DNA from: Allosphingosinicella deserti
Lineage (GTDB): Bacteria > Pseudomonadota > Alphaproteobacteria > Sphingomonadales > Sphingomonadaceae
Assembly: GCF_003012735.1 (NCBI RefSeq)
Contig: NZ_PXYI01000007.1
Span: 124,001-188,000, forward strand
Direction: 5' to 3'
DNA: 64,000 nt
Below the pieces are notes generated by a model that saw only the letters and a list, made by a program, of their open reading frames with translations, was not told the DNA's origin and did not search any database. Below are positions 36,635 to 45,088 of the stretch, in pieces. The translations under genes were made by a program, and so were the position numbers. Each line of letters begins with the position of its first letter. The stretch's first letter is position 1.

Positions 36635-37657
36635 ATGGAGGCCACGTCGATCAATTCCGTGGACACGCAGCGGCCGCGCCTCAACGGGCTTCAATATCTT
36701 CGCGCCATCGCCGCACTGCAGGTCGTCGTCCACCACGCGGTGCAGGCTGCCGGCATCAAGCTTTCGATGCCCGGCTTCGGCGTTCCGCTGTTCTTCGTGA
36801 TCAGCGGCTTCCTGATGGTGGCGATCACCGACGCCGGATCGCGTCCCTCGCCATTCTTCAAGGATCGATTGATCCGGATCGTTCCACTCTACTGGATCGC
36901 GACGACCGTCTTCCTGGCGCTCTTGTTGACGAAAACAAGCGTCGCACCGGCGACCGCGGCGGCATCCTATCTGTTCCTTCCCTTCGGTGCTCCGGGCGAG
37001 GGGCGGCATTTTTTCCCTTTGCTCAACGTCGGGTGGACGCTCAATTACGAGATGATGTTCTACGCGATCTTCGCGTTGCTGCTGCTGCTTCCCCGCAAGG
37101 CACTGCTTCCGGCCCTCACCCTGGTGTTCGTCGCACTGGCCGTCGCATCGTTCTTCATCCCGCAGGATCGGGCGCCGTTCGCATTCTGGTGCAATCCGCT
37201 GATCCTGCAATTTCTGGCAGGCGCCTGGCTGGGTCACTTCTGGTCGCTGCGGGCCTCCCTCGGCATACCGATCATCGCCTGCTTCCTCGCCTTCTTCGTC
37301 CTGTATTCGACCGACGGAGTTCTCCGCAACACGCTGTGGCTGGGCATCCAAAGCACCTTGCTGGTGATCGGAACGTTGGAACTGGAGCGCGCAGGAGCAT
37401 TCGCACGCCCGATCCGGCCGCTCCGTTTTCTCGGCGATGCCAGCTATTCGATCTACCTCTGGCACGTCTTCGCGATCATCGTCGCCGTGGTCTGCGGCCG
37501 TGGGATCGCTGCCCCCGCCTGGTCGGTTGCGACCGTTGGAATCCTCGGCGGCGTCGCGGCGGGCCTGACGAGCTACTGGCTTCTCGAGCGGCCGCTGCTG
37601 CACATCTTCCGGCGGAAGCGCCATCGCGATGCGATCCCGATACCCGCCGGACCCTGA
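36635..37657 (+). CDS. Acyltransferase-3 family membrane protein (ExoZ/OafA-like)
   Basis: 340 residues with about ten membrane helices. The N-terminus GLQYLRAIAALQVVVHHAVQ contains the conserved Arg and the His of the acyltransferase-3 motif. VPLFFVISGFLMV, FKDRLIRIVPLYWIATTVFLALLL and LNVGWTLNYEMMFYAIFALLLLLP follow, and SYSIYLWHVF is near the C-terminus. Closest in style to ExoZ, which O-acetylates exopolysaccharide; the target glycan here is unknown. It stands alone; 168 bp upstream hold only a 5-bp hairpin (36494-36506). Confidence 0.88.
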   Translation: MEATSINSVDTQRPRLNGLQYLRAIAALQVVVHHAVQAAGIKLSMPGFGVPLFFVISGFLMVAITDAGSRPSPFFKDRLIRIVPLYWIATTVFLALLLTKTSVAPATAAASYLFLPFGAPGEGRHFFPLLNVGWTLNYEMMFYAIFALLLLLPRKALLPALTLVFVALAVASFFIPQDRAPFAFWCNPLILQFLAGAWLGHFWSLRASLGIPIIACFLAFFVLYSTDGVLRNTLWLGIQSTLLVIGTLELERAGAFARPIRPLRFLGDASYSIYLWHVFAIIVAVVCGRGIAAPAWSVATVGILGGVAAGLTSYWLLERPLLHIFRRKRHRDAIPIPAGP

Positions 37658-37697
37658 CGATACCGGCGGATGATTGGAGCAGTCGATGGTGCGAAGG

Positions 37698-37773
37698 TGG
37701 TGGGCCCGCCGGGACTCGAACCCGGAACCTCTCGATTAAAAGTCGCTTGCTCTACCGATTGAGCTACGGGCCC
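37698..37773 (-). tRNA. tRNA-Lys (anticodon TTT)
   Basis: Read on the minus strand, GGGCCCG...CGGGCCCA forms the acceptor stem; the D arm is TAGCTCAATCGGTAGAGCA, the anticodon loop is ACTTTTAAT (anticodon TTT), the T arm is CCGGGTTCGAGTCCCGG, and CCA is encoded at the 3' end. 76 nt with CCA, so a complete, normal tRNA. It begins 12 bp past the folK stop on the same strand, so it could be processed from a folK transcript. Confidence 0.97.
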
Positions 37774-37785
37774 GCGGGCGTTCCC

Positions 37786-38295
37786 CTAGGAGCGGCCGGG
37801 GCCGCGGTCAACGGGGGAGGCGCGGCGGAGCCGGTGAAAGAGGTGGCGCACCGTCGCGCCGGAAAGCGGGTCGCGCCAATCGGGTGCGATCGCCGCCAGC
37901 GGCGCAAGAACGAAGCCGCGCTTGCGAAACTCTGGGTGCGGAATGGTGAGGGCGCCATCGGCCCACCAGCCTTCCGACCACAGAATGATGTCGAGGTCGA
38001 GGACACGCGGTCCCCAGCGGCGTCCGCCGCGGCGCCCGAAGGCGCGCTCCACCTGCTTGAGCCTGTGCAGAAGCGCGGAGGGTTCGAGCTTCGTCACGAC
38101 CAAGGCCGCCGCGTTGGCGAAGCCGCGGCCGGCGGGGCCGAGCGCCGGCGTCGACCGGATCGGCGAGAGACGCTCGACGGCGATGCCGTGGGCGGCGAGC
38201 GCGCGCGCGGCCGCCTTCACCACTTCGGCGGGCGCGCCATATGTCCCGTGCCGCCGGTTGGAACCCAGCGCCACCAGGTAACTTGTCTTCGCCAT
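37786..38295 (-). CDS. folK: 2-amino-4-hydroxy-6-hydroxymethyldihydropteridine pyrophosphokinase
   Basis: About 169 residues; HPPK of folate synthesis. Signatures: YLVALGSNRRHG at the start, PALGPAGRGFANAAALVVT, and the active-site block RRWGPRVLDLDIILWSEGWWADGALTIPHPEFRKRGFVLAPLAAIAPDW. ATG at 38295 chosen because MAKTSYLVALGSN is the canonical N-terminus. No folB or folP neighbours. Divergent from the glycosylase gene across 23 bp; tRNA-Lys follows. Confidence 0.94.
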   Translation of the reverse strand: MAKTSYLVALGSNRRHGTYGAPAEVVKAAARALAAHGIAVERLSPIRSTPALGPAGRGFANAAALVVTKLEPSALLHRLKQVERAFGRRGGRRWGPRVLDLDIILWSEGWWADGALTIPHPEFRKRGFVLAPLAAIAPDWRDPLSGATVRHLFHRLRRASPVDRGPGRS

Positions 38296-38318
38296 GGGCC
38301 GCCGCGTAGACGAGCGCG

Positions 38319-39008
38319 ATGGTCCCGCATAGTCCCGCAAGCCGCTTCGCACACCTTCCGCCGAGCCCCGTCGCCGATGTCGAGCCGCCGCATGATTGCC
38401 CCTTATGCCCGCGCCTCGTCGCCTTTCGCGAAGGTCTGCGCGCCGAGCATCCTGCCTGGTGGAACGCGCCCGTCCGCGCCTTCGGCGATCCCGATGCCCG
38501 GATCGCCGTAGTCGGCCTGGCGCCGGGGATGAACGGCGCCAACCGCACGGGCCGGCCCTTCACCGGCGACTTCGCCGGCATCCTGCTCTACCGAACGCTG
38601 CTCAAATTCGGGCTCGCGGAGGGCGTGTACGAGGAGCGGGCTGACGACAGCCTGCGCCTCAAGGGTGTTGCCATCGTCAACGCTGTCCGCTGCCTGCCGC
38701 CACAGAACAAGCCGACGCCCGAGGAGATCTCGACCTGCCGGAGCTATTACAGCCTGGCGCTGGACAGGCTGCGCCACGCGAGGATCCTCGTCGCCCTGGG
38801 CCAGATCGCCCACCAATCGGCGGTGCGCACCGCCGGCGGCCGTCTCGCCGACTACAAGTTCGGCCACCTTGCCGAGCATGTCCTCCCCGACGGCCGCGTG
38901 CTGATCGATAGCTACCATTGCTCGCGCTATAATCAGAATACCGGGCGCCTCACCGCCGAGATGTTCGAACGGGTGTTCGCCCGGGCCCTGGAGGTGAGGG
39001 ACGCCTGA
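38319..39008 (+). CDS. Uracil-DNA glycosylase family 5-type (UdgB-like), iron-sulfur
   Basis: 229 residues. Motif A reads GLAPGMNGANRTGRPFTGD and motif B YHCSRYNQNTGRL, matching family-5 UDG rather than family 4. The four Cys expected for a 4Fe-4S cluster are present: CPLC near residues 27-30 plus RCLPPQ and STCRSYY. Excises uracil and related damaged bases. Motif A lacks the catalytic Asp of families 1 and 4, as is normal for UdgB. The start has no strong ribosome site; an internal start is possible but would have to keep the CPLC pair. Confidence 0.9.
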   Translation: MVPHSPASRFAHLPPSPVADVEPPHDCPLCPRLVAFREGLRAEHPAWWNAPVRAFGDPDARIAVVGLAPGMNGANRTGRPFTGDFAGILLYRTLLKFGLAEGVYEERADDSLRLKGVAIVNAVRCLPPQNKPTPEEISTCRSYYSLALDRLRHARILVALGQIAHQSAVRTAGGRLADYKFGHLAEHVLPDGRVLIDSYHCSRYNQNTGRLTAEMFERVFARALEVRDA

Positions 39009-39018
39009 ATTCGTCAGG

Positions 39019-40122
39019 TCAGGCCGATCGTCCCCGTGCGGAAACGGGCCAGGTGTCGATCACCAGATCGTCCCGGCAGATCGCATATTGATCGTAGAGG
39101 TTGACCGTCGGGTCGCAGTGCGGCGGCAACAGCGTCACGAGATCATCGAGCCGCGGGTCCGCGCCGCCCTCGGGCGTGACCAGCATGCCATGCTCGTCAC
39201 CCATGAAGAGGAAGGCAGAACCGGGATCGGCACCGGCAAGAACGCGCGCTGCGCCGCCGTCGGTCGCCATCGCCTTGAGCCCGGCGTCGATCGTCACCCG
39301 TCCGGGCGTATTGGCGCTGATCACCCGCGTGTCGATCGAGAGCGCCTGTTCGAAGCGCAAAGCGGCCGGTTCGCACTCCTGATATTGGCGATCCATGAAG
39401 ATGTACGAGCCCGCCTGCAATTCGTTGAGCAGACCCAGTTCGGCGTCGATGGCAAAACTGCCGGTGCCGCCGCCGGTCACGGTCCGCGCGGGAAGGCCCG
39501 CGTCGCTCAACGCCTGGAGGATCGTGCGCAAATAGGCGGCGCGTTCCGCGAGCGCCGACTGCCGGTCATCGAAGCGGGGCACGTGCTGCAGGGAGCCGCA
39601 ATAGAATTGCACGCCCAGGTAGCCAAGCGCGTCATTGGCCGCGATCCGCTCGGCAAGCGAGACGGCAGCTTCCGGCGAGGTGACGCCGGTGCGGTGCGAG
39701 CCGGTGTCGAGGTCCACCAGCACATCGATCCGGCCGTCGCCAACCGCCGCAGCCAGCCGATCGACATTGTCGGGATGGTCGACAACGACGGCGAGTCGTT
39801 CGACCCTCTCGTTCAGCCGTGCGAGCCGCTCGACCGGCTGGCGCGGCACCACCGGCGACGTGATCAGGATGTCCTCGATCCCCTCGGCGGCAAGCGCCTC
39901 GGCCTCACCCAGCTTCGCGCAGCAGATGCCGACCGCGCCGGCCGCAATCTGCCGGCGGGCGATCTCGCCGCTCTTGTGGGTCTTGGCGTGCGGACGAAGC
40001 GCGATGCGCTTGCCTCGCGCCCACGCGGCCATGGCGGCGACATTGCGCTCGAAGGCAGGCAGATCGACGATCAAGGCGGGGGTGGCGAGGTGCGCGCGCG
40101 GGAAGGGTGGGGTGGTGCTCAT
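39019..40122 (-). CDS. D-threonine aldolase / D-serine dehydratase-like PLP enzyme
   Basis: About 367 residues, fold type III (alanine racemase-like barrel plus C-terminal domain). The PLP Lys is in LRPHAKTHKSGEIARRQ. The C-terminal PPHCDPTVNLYDQY carries the His and Cys used to bind the metal in DSD1/D-threonine-aldolase enzymes. The substrate is probably a beta-hydroxy D-amino acid (D-threonine, D-serine or a relative), cleaved or dehydrated. RBS GGAG is 5 nt before ATG 40122. Lies 78 bp downstream of murQ on the same strand, in the cell-wall scavenging block. Confidence 0.87.
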   Translation of the reverse strand: MSTTPPFPRAHLATPALIVDLPAFERNVAAMAAWARGKRIALRPHAKTHKSGEIARRQIAAGAVGICCAKLGEAEALAAEGIEDILITSPVVPRQPVERLARLNERVERLAVVVDHPDNVDRLAAAVGDGRIDVLVDLDTGSHRTGVTSPEAAVSLAERIAANDALGYLGVQFYCGSLQHVPRFDDRQSALAERAAYLRTILQALSDAGLPARTVTGGGTGSFAIDAELGLLNELQAGSYIFMDRQYQECEPAALRFEQALSIDTRVISANTPGRVTIDAGLKAMATDGGAARVLAGADPGSAFLFMGDEHGMLVTPEGGADPRLDDLVTLLPPHCDPTVNLYDQYAICRDDLVIDTWPVSARGRSA

Positions 40123-40200
40123 TTGGTCTCCAGCGACACGACGCAATCGGGCGCTCTTCTTGCAACCGGTGATCGCCGGCGCAAGCGGATCGGAGGACGC

Positions 40201-41106
40201 TCATGCGGCCGGCGCAGCGTCCCCGCGCAACCGGGCGATCGCCAGCCGGAGATTGTCGCCGGCATCTTGCAGGAGCGCGGAAGCCTGGTCCGGCGCAGCG
40301 CCGAGCGCGACGAGCGCGGCCGGCTTGATCCGGCCTCCGGATTGTTCGAGCGCTGCCTCCGCCTGCGATCGCGAAACGCCGCTGATTGTCCCGACCATGA
40401 TCGCGGCACGATCCCTAAGCTTGCGGTTGGAGAGCCGCATGTCGACCATCAATCCGTCATGAACCCGGCCCAGGCGCAGCATGATCGCCGTCGACAGCAG
40501 GTTGAGCGCGATCTTCTGGGCGGTGCCCGCCTTCATCCGCGTGGAGCCGGCGACCACTTCCGCCCCCGTATCGAGCAGGATCGGATGCGCGCACACGGCG
40601 AGCAGCGGCGTTCCCGGATTGCAGGCAATGCCGATCGTCAGCGCGCCCGCGGTTGCGCCGGCCCTTACGGCCGCGACGGTGTAGGGGGTGCGCCCGCTCG
40701 CCGCGACGCCGATGACGACGTCGCATGGCGTCGGCTTCGTCGCAAACAACTCCTGCTCGCCGGCATCCCCATCGTCTTCCGCGCCCTCGACGCTGGTGAG
40801 AAGTGCCGTCATGCCGCCCGCCATGAGCGGCACGACTCGTTCCGAGCCCCAATTAAAGGTCGGGGCGAGCTCGACGCCATCGAGCACCGCCAAGCGTCCG
40901 GAGGTGCCCGCACCGGCATAAATGAGGCGGCCGCGTCCCCCTTGCAGGCGCTCGGCCGCAGCTTCGGCCGCCGCCGCGATCGCTCCGGCCTGCGACTGGA
41001 CCGAAGCGGCCGCGGCAAGCTGTCCTTCCAGCATCGCCTGAACCGCATCCCCCGTCGGCCAGAGGTCGAGCGCGGCATAACGGGGGCTCATCAACTCCGT
41101 GGACAT
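40201..41106 (-). CDS. murQ: N-acetylmuramic acid 6-phosphate etherase
   Basis: 301 residues. Splits MurNAc-6-phosphate into GlcNAc-6-phosphate and lactate in cell-wall recycling. SIS-domain signature GRLIYAGAGTSGRLAVLDGVELAPTFNW; then GGMTALLTSVEGAEDDGDAGEQELFA, VIGVAASGRTPYTVAAVRAGATAGALTIGIACNPGTPL, AEVVAGSTRMKAGTAQKIALNLLSTAIM, all MurQ blocks. Start MSTELMSPRYAALD. Divergent from a GlcNAc-type kinase gene (100 bp between), which is presumably the partner enzyme. Confidence 0.95.
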   Translation of the reverse strand: MSTELMSPRYAALDLWPTGDAVQAMLEGQLAAAASVQSQAGAIAAAAEAAAERLQGGRGRLIYAGAGTSGRLAVLDGVELAPTFNWGSERVVPLMAGGMTALLTSVEGAEDDGDAGEQELFATKPTPCDVVIGVAASGRTPYTVAAVRAGATAGALTIGIACNPGTPLLAVCAHPILLDTGAEVVAGSTRMKAGTAQKIALNLLSTAIMLRLGRVHDGLMVDMRLSNRKLRDRAAIMVGTISGVSRSQAEAALEQSGGRIKPAALVALGAAPDQASALLQDAGDNLRLAIARLRGDAAPAA

Positions 41107-41205
41107 CGTGGCAAAGCTCCTGTTCCGCGCCGCTATGAACCTTATTGGTAGCATCGCGCTACCGTCCTGGGGTAGTTCGCGATCGAAGCGGGGCAGGGTC
41201 GGGCA

Positions 41206-42084
41206 ATGGAATATTACCTCGGCATCGATGCAGGCGGCACTCACACGCGGGCGCGGCTGGTGACGGCGGACGGTGTCGTCCTCGGCACCGGCGAGGGCGG
41301 TCCGGGCAACACCCGAATCGGGCTGCCGCAGGCGCTCGATGCGGTGCAACACGCCTGGCAGGAGGCGATGGCCGAAGCCGGCTTGGACGAAACGCATCTC
41401 GCCTCGGTGCGCGCGGGTCTCGGCATCGCCGGGCTCAATCGGCGGGGCGTCTTGCCCGGCCTGCAGGAGCATCAATTCCCGTTTCGCTCGATCGCGTTCG
41501 CGAGCGATGCCGCAATCGCCAATCTGGGTGCCCATAACGGCGGCGACGGGGCGATCGTGATCGTCGGCACGGGCAGCATCGGCTTCGCGCGTGTCGGCGA
41601 GGAGATCACCACGATCGGCGGCTACGGCTTCCCGGTCTCAGACGAAGGGAGCGGTGCCGATCTCGGTTTGCGTGCGATCCGGCAATCCCTGTGGGCGCGC
41701 GACGGGCGCATTCCGCACAGCCCGATGACGGACGCCGTGCTCGACTATTTCCACGGATCGGCCGGCGAGATCGTCGACTGGACCGCCCGGGCGACTCCGG
41801 CCGATTATGCGAGCTTCGCACCGATGGTGATGGACCGAGCGTCGGACGGCGACCCGGTCGCGGAGCCGATCGTCCAGGCGGCCGCGCGCCGGCTCGACCG
41901 ACTGATCCGGGTTCTCCTGGATCGCGGCGCCCCGAGCTGTTGCCTGATGGGCGGGGTCGCGGCGCGGATGCGCGACTGGCTCGCCGCCAGTATCCGCGAG
42001 CGGCTGAGCGAGCCGCTCGGCGATGCGCTGGACGGTGCCGTCCTGCTCGCGCGCAGGCGGGCGGCGGAGAAGGAGACGCTCTAA
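41206..42084 (+). CDS. BadF/BadG-type sugar kinase (N-acetylglucosamine/MurNAc kinase-like)
   Basis: 292 residues, ASKHA ATPase fold. Phosphate-1 loop YLGIDAGGTHTRARLV, FASDAAIANLGAH, phosphate-2 VIVGTGSIGF, GGYGFPVSDEGSGADLG and the adenosine motif CCLMGGVAARM. Proteins of this family next to murQ phosphorylate GlcNAc or MurNAc (MurK/NagK-like), giving the MurQ substrate. This family is distinct from AnmK, so anhydro-MurNAc handling is not shown. Divergent from murQ; the LysR gene follows after 62 bp. Confidence 0.88.
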   Translation: MEYYLGIDAGGTHTRARLVTADGVVLGTGEGGPGNTRIGLPQALDAVQHAWQEAMAEAGLDETHLASVRAGLGIAGLNRRGVLPGLQEHQFPFRSIAFASDAAIANLGAHNGGDGAIVIVGTGSIGFARVGEEITTIGGYGFPVSDEGSGADLGLRAIRQSLWARDGRIPHSPMTDAVLDYFHGSAGEIVDWTARATPADYASFAPMVMDRASDGDPVAEPIVQAAARRLDRLIRVLLDRGAPSCCLMGGVAARMRDWLAASIRERLSEPLGDALDGAVLLARRRAAEKETL

Positions 42085-42146
42085 ACGGCCGGGCGCCGTG
42101 GGTCCGATACCGAGACACGAGGCCACGGAGGCGCTAGTCTGGCGCC

Positions 42147-43034
42147 ATGAACCTGCGTCACATCGAGATTTTCCACGCCGTCTACGTCAATGGCTCGGTC
42201 ACCGCCGCAGCCCGGGCGCTGAACGTCTCGCAGCCGTCCGTTTCGAAGATGTTGCGGCATGCCGAGACATTGCTCGGCTTCCAGCTGTTCCAGCGAACCA
42301 ATGGGGGTGGCCTTGTCCCGACCCACGATGCTCATACGTTGTTCAGCGAAGTCAGCGAGATCCAGGACCGTGTTCACGCCCTACGCGAGGCAGCGCGCAA
42401 TCTGAGGCGCGGGGTCGACGGAATGCTGCGGGTGTCGGCTTTGCCCTCGCTCGCGCTCGACACGATCCCGACCGCGGTCTCGCTGTTCCTCAAGAGCCAC
42501 GAAAATGTCCGCTTCGATCTGCAGACCGTCCATCACGACGACCTGCTGCGCAAGCTCTACGAGCGCGAGACCGATGTCGCGATCGCCTATCAGGTCCCGC
42601 CGGCCGCTCCGATCGCCAACAGGTGGCTTGGCGAAGGGGAATTGGTGGCGTTCTACCGCGAGGAGGACATGCCCGACGCGCCGCCCAGCCTCGAGCTCGA
42701 ACGGCTGCGCGGACGGAAGTTCATCAGCCTCGCGGCCAGCGGCCCGACCGGCCAGCTGTTTACCCAAGAGCTGCAGCGGCTCGAGATCGAGCTCGACGAA
42801 GTCGTGTCGGCACGCACCTTCTACATCGCCAGTGCGCTCGTCCGGCAGGGCGTCGGGATGACCGTCGTCGACAGCTTCACCGCCCAGGCCTGCATGGCGC
42901 CGGGTCTGTCGATGCGGCCTTTGCGGCCGCGCCTCGCCTTCGACATTCATGCCATGTTCCTGATCAACCGGCCGCCCGGCGCGCTCGCCAACGATTTCCT
43001 CAAGACCCTGGCGCGGGTGCTCGACGCTCCATAA
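42147..43034 (+). CDS. dgcR: LysR-family transcriptional regulator (DgcR-like by context)
   Basis: 295 residues. N-terminal winged helix-turn-helix: MNLRHIEIFHAVYVNGSVTAAARALNVSQPSVSKMLRHAE. C-terminal periplasmic-binding-like effector domain from about residue 90. It directly precedes, on the same strand, the DUF1611 and enolase-superfamily genes. LysR-dgcN-dgcA is the arrangement described for the D-glutamate catabolic operon of marine bacteria, so it likely activates the cluster in response to a D-amino acid. The symbol rests on context, not on residue-level proof. Confidence 0.85.
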   Translation: MNLRHIEIFHAVYVNGSVTAAARALNVSQPSVSKMLRHAETLLGFQLFQRTNGGGLVPTHDAHTLFSEVSEIQDRVHALREAARNLRRGVDGMLRVSALPSLALDTIPTAVSLFLKSHENVRFDLQTVHHDDLLRKLYERETDVAIAYQVPPAAPIANRWLGEGELVAFYREEDMPDAPPSLELERLRGRKFISLAASGPTGQLFTQELQRLEIELDEVVSARTFYIASALVRQGVGMTVVDSFTAQACMAPGLSMRPLRPRLAFDIHAMFLINRPPGALANDFLKTLARVLDAP

Positions 43035-43106
43035 CGGCAGGTTATGGCCACGCGCTGACTCGCTATTCGTGACGCAAGCATTCTCTCGAATAGGCTCGGC
43101 GACGAC

Positions 43107-44141
43107 ATGATAGCGGCGCCATTCCTCCTGTATCTTGGTCACAGCGCTGACGCGCTGGGGATCAAGACGTCCCGCGGCCTCGCCGCCTTCCGCGGCGAAG
43201 ATTGCGTCGGAGAATTCCGGCACGACGATTGCCCGCAGACCCTCGGTCTGCCGCGCATGACGATGGAAGAAGGGGTGGCCGCAGGCGCGCGAACGCTCGT
43301 GCTCGGCATTGCGGGCGCCGGGGGCAAGCTTCCCGCCGAGCTCATCGCGGATGCGCAGGCGGCGCTCAATGCGGGCCTGAACGTCGCCGCGGGACTCCAC
43401 GAGCGGCTGCGCGACCAGCCGGCGCTGGTCGCTCTGGCGCGCGAGCGCGGGCTGCAATTGTTCGACGTCCGCGATCCGCCACGCAGGTTGTCCGTCGGCA
43501 AGGGCACGCCGCGTGCGGGGCACCGCCTGCTGACGGTGGGCACGGATTGCTCGGTGGGCAAGATGTACGCCACCCTCGCGCTGACCCGGGCGCTTCAGGC
43601 GCGCGGCGTTGCGGCTGATTTCCGCGCCACCGGACAGACCGGTATCCTGATCGCCGGCGCGGGCGTCGCCGTCGACGCGGTGGTTGCGGACTTCATCTCC
43701 GGAGCGATCGAGCAACTGGCGGAAGCGCGCGACGACGATGGCTGGGATCTCATCGAAGGGCAGGGATCGCTGTTCCACCCGTCCTTCGCCGGCGTGTCGC
43801 TCGGCTTGCTTCACGGCGCCCAGCCCGAAGCGTTGGTGCTCTGCCATGAGCCTGGCCGCCCGCACATGCGCGGCATCCCCGGCCGGGCGCTCCCCGGTCT
43901 CGGCGAGTGCCTGGAGCGCAATCTCGAGGCGGCGCGGCTGACCAGCCCCGAGGTGCGCGCCGTCGGCATCTGCCTCAACACCTCCGGCATGGAGCGCGAG
44001 CCCGCGCTTCGCCTCTGCGCCGCGACCGAGGACAAACTCGGCCTTCCCTGCACCGATCCCGTTGCCTTCGGGGTCGATGCCATCCTCGATCGTCTCTTAT
44101 GCGCCGCACCCTCGACGCTCAGCACGACCGCTTCGCGCTGA
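43107..44141 (+). CDS. dgcN: DUF1611 protein, DgcN-like (D-glutamate N-acetyltransferase family)
   Basis: 344 residues. N-terminal nucleotide-fold domain (RTLVLGIAGAGGKLPAEL) and C-terminal P-loop-like domain HRLLTVGTDCSVGKMYATLAL (DUF1611), then LIEGQGSLFHPSFAGVSLGLLHGAQPEALVLCHEPGRPHMRG. DUF1611 was long uncharacterised; DgcN, a member, works with DgcA to convert D-glutamate through its N-acetyl form. The 3' end overlaps the next gene by 43 bp. The function here is transferred from family and gene order. Confidence 0.85.
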   Translation: MIAAPFLLYLGHSADALGIKTSRGLAAFRGEDCVGEFRHDDCPQTLGLPRMTMEEGVAAGARTLVLGIAGAGGKLPAELIADAQAALNAGLNVAAGLHERLRDQPALVALARERGLQLFDVRDPPRRLSVGKGTPRAGHRLLTVGTDCSVGKMYATLALTRALQARGVAADFRATGQTGILIAGAGVAVDAVVADFISGAIEQLAEARDDDGWDLIEGQGSLFHPSFAGVSLGLLHGAQPEALVLCHEPGRPHMRGIPGRALPGLGECLERNLEAARLTSPEVRAVGICLNTSGMEREPALRLCAATEDKLGLPCTDPVAFGVDAILDRLLCAAPSTLSTTASR

Positions 44142-45088
44142 GCCGGCCGTTCCGGATCGCCCGCGGCGTGAAAACGGCCGCGGACGCGATCACGGTGACG
44201 ATCCGCGATGGCAGCGCACTTGGCCGCGGGGAAGGCATCCCCTATCCGCGCTATGGTGAAAGCGTCGAAACTGCCCTCGAAGTCATCGAGGCCGTTCGGC
44301 CGTTGATTGAGGCGGGCGCCGACCGGCAGACCTTGCTGACGGCCATGAAGCCGGGTGCTGCCCGCAACGCGGTCGATTGCGCTCTATGGGATCTCGAAGC
44401 CCGGCAGCAGGAGCGCAGCGTCGCCGCAATGGCCGGGCTGCCGACGCCCGCACGGCTCCCCAGCGCGCTGACGGTGGTGATCGACACGGCCGAGGCCATG
44501 GCGCGCGCGGCTGCCGACATCGCCGAGGCGCCGCTGATCAAGGTGAAGGTCGATGCCGAAGCGCCGGAAGCACAAATCCGGGCGGTGCGTACCGCCGCGC
44601 CGCGCGCCCAGCTGATCGTCGACCCGAACGAGAGCTGGGACGAGGCGATTGTTCGCCAGATGCAGCCGCTGCTTCTCGAATGCCAGGTCGATCTGCTCGA
44701 GCAGCCGGTGCCGGCCGGTGAGGATGCGTGGCTGGAGCGCTTCCAGCCGGCGGTTCCGATCTGCGCGGACGAAAGCGTGCATGTCGCGGCCGATCTGCCG
44801 ACCATCGCGCGGCGCTATCAGGTCGCCAACGTCAAGCTCGACAAGAGCGGCGGTCTCACCGAAGCCCTCCAGCTCGCTCAAGCCGCTCGGGAGCTTGGGC
44901 TCGGGTTGATGACCGGCTGCATGGTGAGCTCGTCGCTGTCGATCGCGCCGGCGCTCCTGATCGCCGGCATGTCGGACTTCGTCGACCTTGACGGTCCCAT
45001 CTGGCTCGCCGAGGATCGTCCCGGCGGCGTGCGCGACGATGGCGGCTATCTGTGTCCGCCGGCGCCGGGTTTCTGGGGGAGTCCATGA
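44099..45088 (+). CDS. dgcA: Enolase-superfamily racemase (DgcA-like or L-Ala-D/L-Glu epimerase)
   Basis: 329 residues. Catalytic set of the muconate-lactonizing/dipeptide-epimerase group: KVKVDAE (KxK), metal ligands in IVDPNESW, LLEQPVP and CADESVH, and the second-base Lys in NVKLDKSGGL. Next to dgcN it is best read as N-acetyl-D-glutamate racemase. The alternative, L-Ala-D-Glu epimerase of muropeptide recycling, would also suit the neighbourhood, and sequence alone cannot separate them. Ends in an overlap with the D-aminoacylase start (ATGA). Confidence 0.87.
   Translation: MRRTLDAQHDRFALSRPFRIARGVKTAADAITVTIRDGSALGRGEGIPYPRYGESVETALEVIEAVRPLIEAGADRQTLLTAMKPGAARNAVDCALWDLEARQQERSVAAMAGLPTPARLPSALTVVIDTAEAMARAAADIAEAPLIKVKVDAEAPEAQIRAVRTAAPRAQLIVDPNESWDEAIVRQMQPLLLECQVDLLEQPVPAGEDAWLERFQPAVPICADESVHVAADLPTIARRYQVANVKLDKSGGLTEALQLAQAARELGLGLMTGCMVSSSLSIAPALLIAGMSDFVDLDGPIWLAEDRPGGVRDDGGYLCPPAPGFWGSP

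Noticed and set aside
39088-41151. A 687-codon plus-strand frame opposite the PLP enzyme and murQ
   Set aside because: The minus-strand proteins are clear family members; this is a bias shadow.
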